DNA of 64,000 nucleotides from Prescottella defluvii. GTDB taxonomy: Bacteria > Actinomycetota > Actinomycetes > Mycobacteriales > Mycobacteriaceae. Every line of letters starts with the position of its first letter. Within the stretch, counting starts at the first letter, position 1. The stretch spans positions 1,550,001 to 1,614,000 of the forward strand of contig CP121458.1 of the NCBI GenBank assembly GCA_029690005.1. The letters run 5' to 3'. This document shows, in pieces, positions 28,880-38,819 of this stretch. A program made the position numbers and the translations under genes. The notes beneath the pieces are model-generated. The model worked only from the letters and a program-made list of their open reading frames with translations, searched no databases and was not told the origin of the DNA.

Positions 28880-30132
28880 TTACTGCTTGTAGCTCGACAG
28901 GAAGTTGCCGAATCGCTCGATCGCGACCGCCAGATCACGCGCCCATGGCAACGTCACGATGCGCAGGTGGTCGTGGTCGGGCCAGTTGAATCCGGTGCCC
29001 TGGACCATGAGGATCTTCTCCTGCAGCAACAGGTCCTGGACCAGCTTCTCGTCGTCGTGGATCTCGTGGACGTTCGGATCCAGGCGCGGGAACGCATACA
29101 GCGCGCCGCGAGGCTTGACGCACGAGACACCGGGAATCATGTTGAGCCGCTCCCACGCGACGTCGCGCTGCTCGAGCAGGCGGCCGCCGGGCAGGATCAA
29201 GTCCTCGATGCTCTGGTGTCCGCCGAGCGCCACCTGGATGGCGTGCTGGCCGGGGACGTTCGGGCACAGGCGTGTGGACGCGAGAAGGTCGAGGCCCTCG
29301 AGGAAGCCGGCCGCGTGGTCCTCGGCCCGGTGATGGCGACCCAGCCCGAGCGGTAGCCGGCGACCCGGTACGCCTTCGACAGGCCGTTGAACGTGAGGCA
29401 CAACAGGTCGGGTGCGAGCGAGGCCAGCGAGATGTGCTTGGCGTCGTCGTAGAGGATCTTGTCGTAGATCTCGTCCGCCAACAGCAGCAGCTGGTGCCTG
29501 CGCGCGAGATCGACGAGCTGCGAGAGCACCTCCGCCGAGTACACGGCACCCGTCGGGTTGTTCGGGTTGATGACGAGCAGTGCCTTGGTCTTGTCGGTGA
29601 TCTTGGACTCGATGTCCGCGATGTCCGGGTTCCAGTCGTTCTGCTCGTCGCACAGGTAGTGCGCGGGGGTGCCGCCCGACAGGCTGGTCATCGCGGTCCA
29701 CAGCGGGTAGTCCGGCGCGGGGATGAGCACCTCGTCGCCGTCGTCGAGCAGCGCCTGCATCGTCATCGTGATGAGCTCGGAGACGCCGTTGCCGAGGTAG
29801 ATGTCGTCGACGTCGAGTTCGGGGAATCCGGGCACCAGTTCGTACCGCGTGACGATCGCGCGACGGGCCGACAGGATGCCCTTGGACTCCGAATAGCCCT
29901 GCGCATAGGGCAGAGCCGCGATCATGTCGCGCATGATCACGTCGGGCGCCTCGAACCCGAACGGGGCTGGGTTGCCGATGTTGAGCTTGAGGATCCGATG
30001 CCCCTCGGCCTCCAGGCGTGCCGCGTGCGCGTGCACCGGCCCCCGGATCTCGTACAGCACGTTCTGCAGTTTGGTGGACTGCTCGAGAGCGCGCTGCGGC
30101 CGATGATGGCGGACGGAATCTGGAGTGCTCAC
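28880..30132 (-). CDS. aspC: PLP-dependent aminotransferase (AspC/AlaA type)
   Basis: A fold-type I class I/II aminotransferase of about 418 residues, counterpart of M. tuberculosis Rv0337c. Such enzymes transfer amino groups between alanine or aspartate and 2-oxo acids. Seen: ILKLNIGNPAPFGF, YLGNGVSELI, PAPDYPLW, INPNNPTGAVYS, LADEIYDKILYD (PLP Asp and Tyr), and FNGLSKAYRVAGYRSGW, with the Schiff-base lysine in SKAY. The GTG at 30132 gives MSTPDSVRHH. A base lost near 29315 splits the gene after SGWVAITGP. The order with the Fe-S reductase and iniBAC is shared with mycobacteria, though other genes intervene here. Confidence 0.87.
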
Positions 30133-30308
30133 GCAACCATGATTCCACTCGGGCGCAAATGGAAATCGCGCGCCTCGAGCCCGCTGCCCTGCCCGCCGCC
30201 CGTCCGGATAGGTATAGGGCCAGGTAGAGCGCCGATTCGGGTGTGAGGTTTCGGCGCCGCGGGCGTCAGGTCGACGGCGGCGTCCGCTGTGACGGATGTC
30301 GCGTCGGC

Positions 30309-30719
30309 TCAGGAGGCCGACCAGGACCGCCAGCGTAGGTCGCGCACTGCAACCACGGGGCCGGACGGGCGCATCGACCGATACTGCGGATACTTCGCGA
30401 CCAGCGCATCGACCGCGCTTCGGCCCTCGTCGTCCTCCGTGGAGATCACCTGCGCCGCCCCGTCGACGCGCACCCACCACAGGCGGGTCCAGTCGTCGTC
30501 GTAGTGATCGACGAGCAGGCTGACACGTCCCGTCGCGGCGATGTTCGCGAGGCGCTTCAGACGCCGCGTGGTCTTGGGTTTGTCGTCGACCGCGGTGTAG
30601 ATCGTGTCGGCGACGACCACGAAGACCACCGGGACCAGGTGCGGATCGCCGTCCGCCGATACCGTCGCCATCCGCGCGACGGGGGCGTCGGCGAATCGCT
30701 GCGGCACGCGCGCGTACAT
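30309..30719 (-). CDS. F420-type FDOR (TIGR03668-like) oxidoreductase
   Basis: A 136-residue split-barrel protein of the pyridoxamine-phosphate-oxidase-like superfamily, most like the TIGR03668 group of F420-dependent FDOR enzymes. It shows ARMATVSADGDPHLVPVVF, the YTAVDDKPKTTRRLKRLANI cofactor-binding block, VSLLVDHYDDDW and LWWVRVDG. The ATG at 30719 has no good ribosome site. The substrate is unknown. Confidence 0.75.
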   Translation of the reverse strand: MYARVPQRFADAPVARMATVSADGDPHLVPVVFVVVADTIYTAVDDKPKTTRRLKRLANIAATGRVSLLVDHYDDDWTRLWWVRVDGAAQVISTEDDEGRSAVDALVAKYPQYRSMRPSGPVVAVRDLRWRSWSAS

Positions 30720-30767
30720 GGGGAAACAGTACGTCGACGAGGGGTGTCCGTGGCTAGGGTGTCGTGC

Positions 30768-32716
30768 ATGACGAACGCTGCTCCGGCCGTGGCGCCTACG
30801 GCTCGTGGATATCGCCGATCACCGCCACCGACCTGGCCGCGAGCGGTCATCCGGTGGAGGGTGGGCGGTTCGTCGACGGTCGGGTGTGGTGGTCGGAACA
30901 GCGTCCCACCGAAGGCGGCCGGACCGCGGTCCGGTGCCTCGGCCCGGACGGTGGACCCGTCGACGTCCTGCCGCTGCCGTGGAACGCGCGCACCCGCGTC
31001 CACGAATACGGCGGCGGCGCGTGGACGGTGACCGACGGTGCGGTCCTGGTGTTCGCCGAGTTCAGCGACCAGCGATTGTATCGGTTCGACGCGTCCGTCG
31101 ATGCCGCACCCGTTCCGCTGACACCGATCCCGTTGGCGGCGTCCGCGATTCGCTACGCCGACCTCCACGTCGTCGGGCGCGACCTGTGGTGCGTCCGTGA
31201 GCGTCACGCGGGCGACGAGGTGACCCGCGACATCTGCGTGGTCCCTCTCGACGGCTCGGGTGCCGACGACCCGTCCGCGATCCGCTCGGTCGTCGGCGGT
31301 TCCGACTTCCTCGCCCACCCGCGGCTCTCGCCGGACGGCGCCCGGCTCGCGTGGATCGCGTGGAACCATCCGCAGATGCCCTGGGACGGAACCGAACTGC
31401 GTGTTCTCTCGCTCGCTTCGGGAAAGGTGGACGTCCTGCTCGGCGGCACCGAGGAATCGGTGCTGCAGCCCGAATGGGCCGACGACGGGACGCTGCGCGT
31501 GATCAGCGACCGCAGCGGATGGTGGAACCTCTACACCGTCTCGGTGGACGCCGGTGCGGTGGAACCGATCTGCCCCGTCGACGCCGACTTCGGCGCCCCG
31601 CTGTGGCAGCTCGGGGCCCGCTGGTACGCGGACCTCGGCGACCGCACCCTGCTGACCACCCGGACGGTCGGTACCGACATCCTGGCGATCCTCGACCCGG
31701 GTACCGGCGCACTGCGCGACGTCGAGCTCGAGGGCATCTCGTCCGTGCAGATCTGCGACGTGGACGGCCGACGGGTCCTGTTGCGCTGCGGCGGCGCTCG
31801 CGTCGCGTCCGGGCTGCGCGTGCTCGACCTCGACACCGGGGCGCTCGCCGACGTGCGGTTGGCCGTCGACGACCTGCCCGACGTCGCGTACCTCCCCGAG
31901 GCGCGGGCCCTCACCTTCGACGGGCCGCAGCGCGAGGTCCATGCGATCGTCTACCCGCCCCGCAACCCCGACTACCGCGCGCCCGACGGTGAACTTCCGC
32001 CGTACATCGCGTTCGTGCACGGCGGGCCGACCGCGCACGTCGCGCCCGCGGTGAGCCTCGTGAACGCGTACTTCACGAGCCGCGGGATCGGCGTCGTCGA
32101 CGTCAACTACGGCGGCTCGAGCGGATACGGACGCGAGTACCGCAACCGGCTGCGCGGACAGTGGGGCGTGGTCGACGTCGAGGACACCGTCGCCGCCGTG
32201 CGCGGTCTCGCCGACGCCGGTCTCGCCGACTCGAATCGTCTTGCCATCGAGGGTGGTTCGGCCGGCGGCTGGACCGTGCTGTCGGCGCTGACGACGTCGG
32301 ACGTGTTCGCGTGCGGCGTCTCGTACTACGGCGTGGCCGAACTGGTCGAGTTCGTCGAGGAGACACACGATTTCGAGTCCCGGTACATCGACGGGCTGAT
32401 CGGTCCGCTGCCCGAGGCCGCCGACCTGTACGCGCGGCGGGCGCCCGTGAACAACGTCGAGGGCCTGTCCTGCCCGGTGCTGCTGCTCCAGGGGCTGTCC
32501 GACCCGATCGTCCCGCCGTCGCAGGCGGAGCGGTTCCGCGCCGCCCTCGTGCAGAAGCGGATCCCGCACGCGTACCTCGCGTACCAGGGCGAGGCCCACG
32601 GATTCCGTCGCGTCGAGACGATCGTCAACGCCCGCGAGGCGGAGCTGTCGTTCTACGGGCAGGTTCTGGGATTCGAGACGCCCGGCGTCCCGCGGCTGGA
32701 GCTGTCGCGACCGTAG
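30768..32716 (+). CDS. S9 family peptidase (prolyl oligopeptidase-like)
   Basis: About 650 residues: a beta-propeller part and a C-terminal alpha/beta-hydrolase that cleaves short peptides. Catalytic residues: Ser in EGGSAGGWT, Asp in QGLSDPIVPPSQ and His in GEAHGFR. The oxyanion block is FVHGGPTAH. An intact frame starts at GTG 30764, but its first residues are unlike the family. ATG at 30768, reading MTNAAPAVAP and rejoining YGSWISPIT after one lost base near 30797, fits better. No signal peptide is seen, so it is probably cytoplasmic. Confidence 0.82.
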
Positions 32717-32720
32717 CGGT

Positions 32721-32751
32721 TTGCGCTGGAGTGCACTCCAACGCCTACCGT
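32721..32751 (+). promoter_or_regulatory. MerR-type promoter with 19-bp spacer and operator
   Basis: TTGCGC (32721-32726) and TACCGT (32746-32751) are separated by 19 bp. The spacer holds the perfect palindrome GGAGTGCACTCC (32728-32739). An over-long spacer containing a dyad is the hallmark of MerR-controlled promoters, where the regulator untwists the DNA. The -10 ends only 8 bases before the ATG at 32760, so the message is probably leaderless. It should drive the MerR gene and the aldo/keto reductase. Confidence 0.72.
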
Positions 32752-32759
32752 CGGGACCC

Positions 32760-33191
32760 ATGACGGCAGGGCTGGGAATCGCAGAGGTGTCCGAGGTGAC
32801 GGGCCTCACACAGGACACACTGTGCTGGTACGAACGCGAGGGGCTCATCCCGCGCGTCGAGCGCGGCAGCGACGGGCGTCGCATCTACGACGACGCCTCG
32901 GTGCGCATGATCGAACTCATCGTGCGGCTGCGTCGCACCGGGATGCCCGTCGCCGAGATCCGGTCATTCCTCGCAATGTACGAGGAGGGGGCCGCGAGTC
33001 ACGGCCGACGCATGACGCTGCTGCGTGAGCACCGCGAACGGGTGCTCGGCCAGCTGGCCCAACTCCGTCAGGATCTCGGCGCGCTCGACGCCAAGATCGA
33101 GCACTACCGCGACCTCGTCGAACGCGGACTCGATTGCGAGAACAGGCCGATCGCCGACGAGGTGACCCGGCTCAGGCAACGGCAGACATGA
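32760..33191 (+). CDS. MerR family transcriptional regulator
   Basis: A 143-residue regulator with an N-terminal winged helix (IAEVSEVTGLTQDTLCWYEREGLIP, then GRRIYDDASVRMIELI) and a C-terminal coiled coil (LLREHRERVLGQLAQLRQDL). The single Cys in the coil region and one in the HTH do not make a metal-binding pattern. The ATG at 32760 sits just after its own MerR-type promoter, implying autoregulation. Its TGA at 33189 is 11 bases before the ATG of the reductase, so the two form an operon, like the known MerR/aldo-keto reductase pairs responding to aldehydes or oxidants (inference). Confidence 0.82.
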   Translation: MTAGLGIAEVSEVTGLTQDTLCWYEREGLIPRVERGSDGRRIYDDASVRMIELIVRLRRTGMPVAEIRSFLAMYEEGAASHGRRMTLLREHRERVLGQLAQLRQDLGALDAKIEHYRDLVERGLDCENRPIADEVTRLRQRQT

Positions 33192-33202
33192 GGGAAACAG
33201 AC

Positions 33203-34234
33203 ATGACGGTACCGACCATCGAACTCGGTCACGGACTGCATGTGAGCACGATCGGCCTGGGCGGTATGGCCCTGAGTCACGTCTACGGGCCGACCGACCC
33301 GGACGAGGCGGTGCAGACACTGCACCACGCGATCGACGTAGGCGTCACCTTCGTCGACACCGCCGACGTCTACGGCGTACCTCGGCCGGGCATCGTCGGG
33401 CCCGCCGGCACGAACGAGGAACTCGTCGGGCAGGTGCTGCGCACCCGTCGCGGCGAGGTGCAGCTGGCCACGAAGTTCGGCATCACCGGCGTGATCGGCG
33501 AAGACAGCGGCGGTACACCGACCCGCGGCGACCGGGACTACGTCCGGTCGGCCTGCGAGGCGTCGCTGCGGCGACTGGGCACCGACGTGATCGACCTCTA
33601 CTACATGCACCGGCGCGAGATCGGCCGTCCGATCGAGGAGACCGTCGGGGCGATGGCCGAGTTGGTCCGCGAGGGAAAGGTGCGCCGCCTCGGGCTGTCG
33701 GAGGTGACCGGCGACGAGCTCCGGGCGGCCGCGGCAGTGCATCCGATCACCGCCGTCCAGAGTGAGTGGAGCCTCTGGTCGCGTGACGTCGAACGGCATG
33801 TCGTGCCCGCGGCGATCGAGGTCGGCGCCGGATTCGTCCCGTACTCGCCGCTCGGGCGCGGGTTCCTGACCGGAACGCTCACCCGCGAGGCGGTCATGGG
33901 CTCCATCCTTGAGGGACAGCACCGATTCGATGAGCACTTCGACGCGAACCAGGTGGTCGTGGAGCACGTCCGTGCGGTCGCCGCGGAGGTCGGGGCCACC
34001 CCGGCGCAGGTCGCCCTCGCCTGGTTGTTCGCGCAGGGCACACGCCTGGGTGTCCCGGTCGCACCGATTCCGGGAACCCGTCGTAGCAGTCGCGTCGACG
34101 AGAACGCCGCGGCGGCGTCGCTGGAACTGTCGGCGTCCCAGCTCGCGCGGCTCGACAGCGTCGCCGACCTGGTCACCGGTGGGCGCAACCTGACCTTCAA
34201 CGGCCCCGAATGGATCTCCTCCGGACGGGAGTGA
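33203..34234 (+). CDS. Aldo/keto reductase
   Basis: A 343-residue NADPH-dependent TIM-barrel oxidoreductase of the AKR superfamily. The catalytic tetrad is visible as Asp and Tyr in FVDTADVYG, Lys in LATKFG and His in YYMHRRE. Cofactor-end motifs include PIPGTRRSSRVDENAAA. ATG at 33203 is preferred because GAGGGAAA lies 8 bases upstream. It is controlled with the preceding MerR gene. The substrate is unknown. Confidence 0.87.
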   Translation: MTVPTIELGHGLHVSTIGLGGMALSHVYGPTDPDEAVQTLHHAIDVGVTFVDTADVYGVPRPGIVGPAGTNEELVGQVLRTRRGEVQLATKFGITGVIGEDSGGTPTRGDRDYVRSACEASLRRLGTDVIDLYYMHRREIGRPIEETVGAMAELVREGKVRRLGLSEVTGDELRAAAAVHPITAVQSEWSLWSRDVERHVVPAAIEVGAGFVPYSPLGRGFLTGTLTREAVMGSILEGQHRFDEHFDANQVVVEHVRAVAAEVGATPAQVALAWLFAQGTRLGVPVAPIPGTRRSSRVDENAAAASLELSASQLARLDSVADLVTGGRNLTFNGPEWISSGRE

Positions 34235-34237
34235 CGG

Positions 34238-35119
34238 TCACGGGCGCGGCATGTGCTCGACGCGTCCACGCGGCGGGGGAGCGCACCACCTGCCAGCCCG
34301 CGCCCGGATCCCGTCCTCGCGCTGCTTCTCCGCCCACACCACGTCCGCGGGGGCCTGTCCCGCGGGAACGAGTCGGCTGTACGTTGCGCGGCCGTCGAAC
34401 TCGCCGACGACGCCGAACTCCTCGAACAGAAAGTCCACCCGGCCCAGGTGCCTGCCGTCCGGTGCGTACAGGTTCGGCTGGCAGTCCGGGATCGGGAGTT
34501 GCTCGCGGATCATCATCACGCGGCTACGCGATTCACCGATCGATTCGGATCGCCCGTCGAGCTGTTCGAGGACGCGGTGGACGCGCTGCCTTCCGGCACG
34601 GGGAGGGAGCACGTCCGCGGCGGCGGCCAGTGTCGTGGACGTGAGCGCCGACGAGTGCAGCGCATGATCGCCCGCGACGACGGCCTGCTCGAACGGCAAT
34701 GTCCGCGCCAGATCCACCACCGTCCGCGACACCGTCGTCACCGGGATTCCGTCGATCTTGGTGACCTCGTCGGCGTGCAGCGTCGCCGTGTGGACGTGGC
34801 GGTGCCGGGTGCGCCGACCGCCGGTCCGGCGGTCACGAGTCAGATGCGCCACGGCCAGTGAGGTGTTCCACAGGTCCAGGCCGTGGATCACTGCCGCCGA
34901 CTGGTGGCTGAGCACAGCGTCCGCGGACGCGGCCAGCACGGTTTCCACGGCTCGTAGTCGGTGTCGCTCGTAGGCGCCCAACGCGTCGAACTCGTCCCGC
35001 GGCGCATACCGGCCTGGCCGGAGTCGTCGCCACGTCCCGGTCCTGCACTGCCGCTGCAGTTGATGGTCGGCGGCCCCGCGTTGCAGCGCCTCACCGCGCC
35101 GGATGATGTGTGCGTCCAC
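34238..35119 (-). CDS. AbiEi-antitoxin/DUF559-like protein
   Basis: About 293 residues. The N-terminal half resembles AbiEi-type winged-helix proteins of type IV toxin-antitoxin systems (TWRRLRPGRYAP, VLSHQSAAVIHGLDLW, VTTVSRTVVDLART). The C-terminal half resembles the DUF559/Vsr-like nuclease fold (GRVDFLFEEFGVVGEFDG). The start is GTG at 35119. The last 20 residues look wrong for the family: restoring one G near 34292 gives RARGWQVVRS and moves the stop to 34197, overlapping the reductase gene. No AbiEii-like toxin gene is adjacent. A shortened relative is at 59848-60411, and both share upstream DNA structure. Confidence 0.7.
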   Translation of the reverse strand: MDAHIIRRGEALQRGAADHQLQRQCRTGTWRRLRPGRYAPRDEFDALGAYERHRLRAVETVLAASADAVLSHQSAAVIHGLDLWNTSLAVAHLTRDRRTGGRRTRHRHVHTATLHADEVTKIDGIPVTTVSRTVVDLARTLPFEQAVVAGDHALHSSALTSTTLAAAADVLPPRAGRQRVHRVLEQLDGRSESIGESRSRVMMIREQLPIPDCQPNLYAPDGRHLGRVDFLFEEFGVVGEFDGRATYSRLVPAGQAPADVVWAEKQREDGIRARAGRWCAPPPRGRVEHMPRP

Positions 35120-35181
35120 AACGGCATGGTGCCGTCCTCGCGGAGGCACGGACGTCGTCCGTGCCGGTCCAGAGGTCGACC

Positions 35182-35208
35182 TGTGGACGACCACAGACCT
35201 GTGGATAT
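35182..35208 (-). promoter_or_regulatory. Pair of DnaA-box-like sites upstream of the AbiEi/DUF559 gene
   Basis: TCGTCCACA (complement of 35182-35190) and ATATCCACA (complement of 35200-35208) each match a DnaA box consensus (TTGTCCACA or TTATCCACA) at 8 of 9 bases. They start 18 bp apart, 63 bp upstream of the GTG. The same pair with the same 18-bp spacing lies upstream of the second DUF559 gene. Confidence 0.5.
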
Positions 35209-35236
35209 CTGCGCGAACACACACGTTTTCCTGAGT

Positions 35237-35270
35237 TCACACACGTTTTCCGCATCGAAGTCGTGTGTGA
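35237..35270. repeat. Palindromic hairpin element, copy 1
   Basis: TCACACACG (35237-35245) pairs with CGTGTGTGA (35262-35270) around a 16-base loop containing GCATCGAAG. The block CACACACGTTTTCC is also directly repeated just left of it. The stem-loop plan and the loop resemble those of the two hairpins flanking the gene at 59848-60411. Confidence 0.5.
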
Positions 35271-35308
35271 TGTCGGGAAAGGGTGTGTGAGGTTGGGGAG
35301 CACACAGT

Positions 35309-35346
35309 CGACAGCGCCCCCACCGCGGACGGTGGGGGCGCTGTCG
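35309..35346. terminator. Terminator hairpin of the Fe-S reductase gene
   Basis: A perfect 17-bp inverted repeat (35309-35325 with 35330-35346, loop CGGA) lies 7 bases past the stop of the minus-strand reductase gene. No T-run follows. Confidence 0.8.
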
Positions 35347-35353
35347 TATGTTC

Positions 35354-38300
35354 CTACTTCTTGCGGCCCGGTGCCTTGGCGCCGGCCTTGAAACCCAGCG
35401 CGCCGGGCTTCGCCTGCGGCGGCGCCGCAGCGGACGCCTCCTGCTGCGGCGCAGCAGGTGCCGAGGCCTCGGCCGGAGCGGTCTCCGCCTGCGGCTCGGC
35501 CGGCTTCTCGGGCTCGGGCGCCGGCGCTGCCGGAGCCGCAGCGGCGGGGGCGGCCTTGCGGGCGCCCGGTGCCTTCGCGCCGCTCTTGAAGCCCAGTCCG
35601 CCTGGCTTCGCCTGCGGTGCAGGCTTGGCCTCGGCGGCCGGTGCGGCCGGAGCAGCGGGTGCCTCTGCGGCCGGTGCCTCGACAACCGGTGCGACGGGTG
35701 CCGGTGCGGCAGCCTTCGCGCCAGGAGCCTTGGCTCCGCCCTTCATCTGCAGGCCCTTGCCGCCCGGAGCCTTCGCTCCGCCCTTCATGGCGAGTCCGCC
35801 GGGCTTGGCGGCCGGTGCGGCCGGAGCAGCGGGTGCCTCCGCAGCGGGAGCCTCGACGGCCGGAGCGGCCGGTGCCGGTGCGGCAGCCTTCGCGCCGGGA
35901 GCCTTCGCGGCGCCCTTCATCTGCAGGCCCTTGCCGCCCGGAGCCTTGGCCCCGCCCTTCATTCCGAGTCCGCCCGGCTTGGCGACCGGAGCGGCCGGTG
36001 CCTCGGCAGCGGGAGCAGCGGCCTCGGCGGCCGGTGCGGCGCCCTCGGCCTTTGCACCGGGTGCCTTCGCGGCGCCCTTCATCTGCAGGCCCTTGCCGCC
36101 CGGTGCCTTCGCGCCGGGGGCCTTGGCCAGGCCCTTCATCTGCAGGCCCTTGCCGGCCGCCGGTGCAGCGGCAGCAGCGACAGGTGCGGCCTCCGCGGCC
36201 GGAGCGGCCTCGGGCACGGCGACGGGTGCGGCTGCTGCCGCAGTCTCCGCCACCACTGCGGCGGCCGGAACCTTCTCGCGCTGCTCGACCTTGAGGTTCG
36301 CGGTCAGCTGCTCGGGATCGAGACGCGTGACGGTCTCGAGCATCATCTGCGCGACGTCGACGACCTCGACACCCTCGCCCTGGCCCTGCTCCTGACGGGC
36401 GGTGACGCCGTCGGTGAGCATGACGCGGCAGAACGGGCAGCCGGTCGCGATCTTCTTCGGCGAGGTCGTGAGGGCCTCGTCGACGCGATCGATGTTGATG
36501 CGCTTACCGAGCTGCTCCTCCATCCACATGCGGGCGCCACCGGCACCACAGCACATGGACCGCTCGCCGTGACGCGGCATCTCCTTGAGCTTCGCGCCTG
36601 ACGCCTCCATCAGTTCACGCGGAGCGTCGTACACCTTGTTGTGACGGCCCAGGTAGCACGGGTCGTGGTAGGTGACGTCCTCGTCGAGCTTGGCGACGGG
36701 GACGAGCTTCTTGGCGCGCACCAGGCGGTTGAGCAGCTGCGTGTGGTGGACCACCTCGTAGACGCCGCCGACCTGCGGGTACTCGTTGCCGAGTGCGTTG
36801 AAGCAGTGCGCACACGTGACGACGATCTTGCGCTTGTTGTCCGGGGTGCCGTCGAACACCGTGTTCAGCAGCTCGATGTTCTGCATCGCGAGCTGCTGGA
36901 ACAAGAACTCGTTGCCCGCGCGGCGAGCCGAGTCGCCGGTGCAGGTCTCCTCGGCGCCGAGGACCATGAACTTCACGCCGGCGGTCGCGAGCAGCTCGGC
37001 GACGGCCTTGGTGGTCTTCTTTGCGCGGTCCTCGTAGGCGCCGGCGCAGCCGACCCAGAACAGGTACTCGTAGTCCTCGAAGGAATCCGCGTCCTGGCCG
37101 TAGACCGGGATCTCGAAGTCCATCTCGTTGATCCAGTTGAGCCGGTCCTTGGAGTTCTGGCCCCAGGGGTTGCCCTTGTTTTCGAGGTTCTTGAACAGAC
37201 CCGCGAGCTCGGACGGGAACTCCGACTCGATCAGCACCTGGTAACGGCGCATGTCGATGATGTGGTCGACGTGCTCGATGTCCACCGGGCACTGCTCGAC
37301 GCACGCGCCACACGTGGTGCAGGACCACAGCGTCTCGGGTCGATGATGCCGCCGAGCTCGCCCTCGAGGGACTCTCCGATGAGCGGACGCTCGGCCTCGG
37401 CACGGGCCGCTTCCGGAATCTTCGCAAGAGCGGCCGCGTTGGCGTTGCCCTCGGCGTCGACCAGGCCGACCTCGTCGCCGCCCATGTCCTTGCGGCCACC
37501 GGCGAGCAGGTACGGGGCCTTGGCGTAGCCGTGGTCGCGCAGCGACATGATGAGCAGCTTCGGCGACAGCGGCTTGCCGGTGTTCCACGCGGGGCACTGC
37601 GACTGGCAGCGGCCGCACTCCGTGCAGGTGGTGAAGTCCAGCCAGCCCTTCCACGAGAAGTCCTCGATCCGGCCGGCACCGAGGGTGTCGGTGTCGGGGT
37701 CGACGTTCTCCATGTCGAGGGCGCGGCCCTTGGACATCATCGGCTTGGCGGCACCGAGCGCGACGCCGCCGTCGTCCTCACGCTTGAAGTAGATGTTCGG
37801 GAACGCCGAGAAGCGGTGCCACGCGACACCCCACGTGATGTTGCGGCCGACCACGAACAGCCAGATCATGCCGGACATCAGCTTGACGAACGCGAAGACC
37901 GAGACCATCACGGCGCTGGCGGGCAGCAGCTTGGCGACGTTCATGGTGAAGAAGTCGGTCCACGGGTTGGCGTGCCCGTAGGTGGCGATCTTGCCCGACT
38001 TCACCATGATCATGCCCAGGCCCTCGATGAGGACGACGATCTCGACGAAGTACGCGGGGCCGAACTTGGAGCCGCCGAAGCGGGACAGCCGCTCGGGGAT
38101 CCGCGGGTGGTTGAGCTGGCGGATCACGATCAGCGTCAGGATGCCCACGACGGTGCCGATACCCAGGATCTCGTCCCACAGATGCCAGACCCATGTGTTG
38201 CCGAACAGCGGCCAGTGGAACTCCGGATTGAAGGTCTGGCCGTAGGCCTCGAACCACAGCAGCGCGCCGCCGAGGAAGCCGATCATCACGAGCCAGTGCG

Positions 38301-38517
38301 CCCAGCCCACGGTGCGGAACTTCTGCATCCGGGTGTGCGCGATGAACTCGACGATCATCTGCTTGAAGCGCGGGAAGAACGGGCGCCAGCGGTCGGGCGC
38401 GGACTGCCCGATCTGCACGGTCTTCGCCATCCGCCACGCCCCACTGAGGAATGAGGCCCAACAGACAAGGCTCAGCAGTGCGCCGACGGTGCCCAACGTA
38501 ATCGTCAGGGCATTCAT
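35354..38517 (-). CDS. Membrane-bound iron-sulfur reductase (GlpC/HdrD-like, Rv0338c-type)
   Basis: About 1,054 residues. An N-terminal NarI-like membrane part (MNALTITLGTVGALLSLVCW and about five more segments) is followed by two [4Fe-4S] motifs, CTECGRCQSQCP and CTTCGACVEQCPVD. Two cysteine-rich HdrD/GlpC-type domains follow (FWVGCAGAYEDRAKK with CTGDSARRAGNE, then HDPCYLGRHN with CCGAGGARMW). It probably passes electrons between the quinone pool and an unknown soluble partner. ATG at 38517 follows GAAAGG. One base is lost near 37340, inside the second cluster region. The last ~310 residues are Ala/Pro/Lys-rich repeats (KPGGLGMKGGAKAPG, GKGLQMKG), which makes it longer than M. tuberculosis Rv0338c (about 880 residues). 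Confidence 0.85.
35560..36160. repeat. Tandem coding repeats in the reductase tail
   Basis: The minus-strand gene encodes repeated blocks of GKGLQMKG(A/G)AKAPGAKA and KPGGLGMKGGAKAPG. At DNA level a ~100-bp block containing CTTCATCTGCAGGCCCTTGC recurs near 35740, 35915, 36075 and 36135. Such a region is open to recombination and to assembly error. Confidence 0.75.
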
Positions 38518-38590
38518 GTCGAAGCCTTTCGTTTCGGGGCAGCACACGTGCCGCCTGTGGGTCAGCCCACAGATCCTAACCGCTCACAAG

Positions 38591-38627
38591 TTACCCACCG
38601 GTAACTGGTACTTCTACCAATCGGTAA
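38591..38627. promoter_or_regulatory. Tandem TTACC-N4-GGTAA operators
   Basis: TTACC-CACC-GGTAA (38591-38604) and CTACC-AATC-GGTAA (38614-38627) lie 74 and 97 bp before the reductase start. Their centres are 23 bp apart, about two helical turns, so two dimers could bind side by side. The shape suits a TetR- or GntR-like repressor. None is encoded next to it. Confidence 0.55.
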
Positions 38628-38785
38628 CATAGCGCGAAGCGTCGTTTCCTGCATCTTCGGCCCCCCGGATGCGACACGGTCGGCGTCGTGAGGGGCTCCG
38701 ATGCGGGGTCGCGAGGGCGGGCTGAGCCTCGCGAGTCGGGTCGTATTCAGTTAACGGTATGCGGTGGCTGTGCGACTGCTGTCGC

Positions 38786-38804
38786 GTAGGTAGACCTAAC
38801 CTGG
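38786..38804. promoter_or_regulatory. Possible IdeR/DtxR iron box
   Basis: GTAGGTAGACCTAACCTGG matches 13 of 19 bases of the DtxR/IdeR consensus TTAGGTTAGGCTAACCTAA, with the right half nearly perfect. It lies 222 bp before the DUF8020-like gene and 269 bp before the reductase gene. Confidence 0.4.
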
Positions 38805-38819
38805 CCTGGGGTGCGGAGA

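Noticed and set aside
35560..36160. Mobile element or integrated repeat array
   Set aside because: The repeats are in-frame protein repeats of the reductase tail, with the codon use of the rest of the gene.
35283..36395. Ala/Gly-rich open frame of 370 codons on the plus strand
   Set aside because: It is the complement of the repeat tail of the Fe-S reductase and includes the terminator hairpin.
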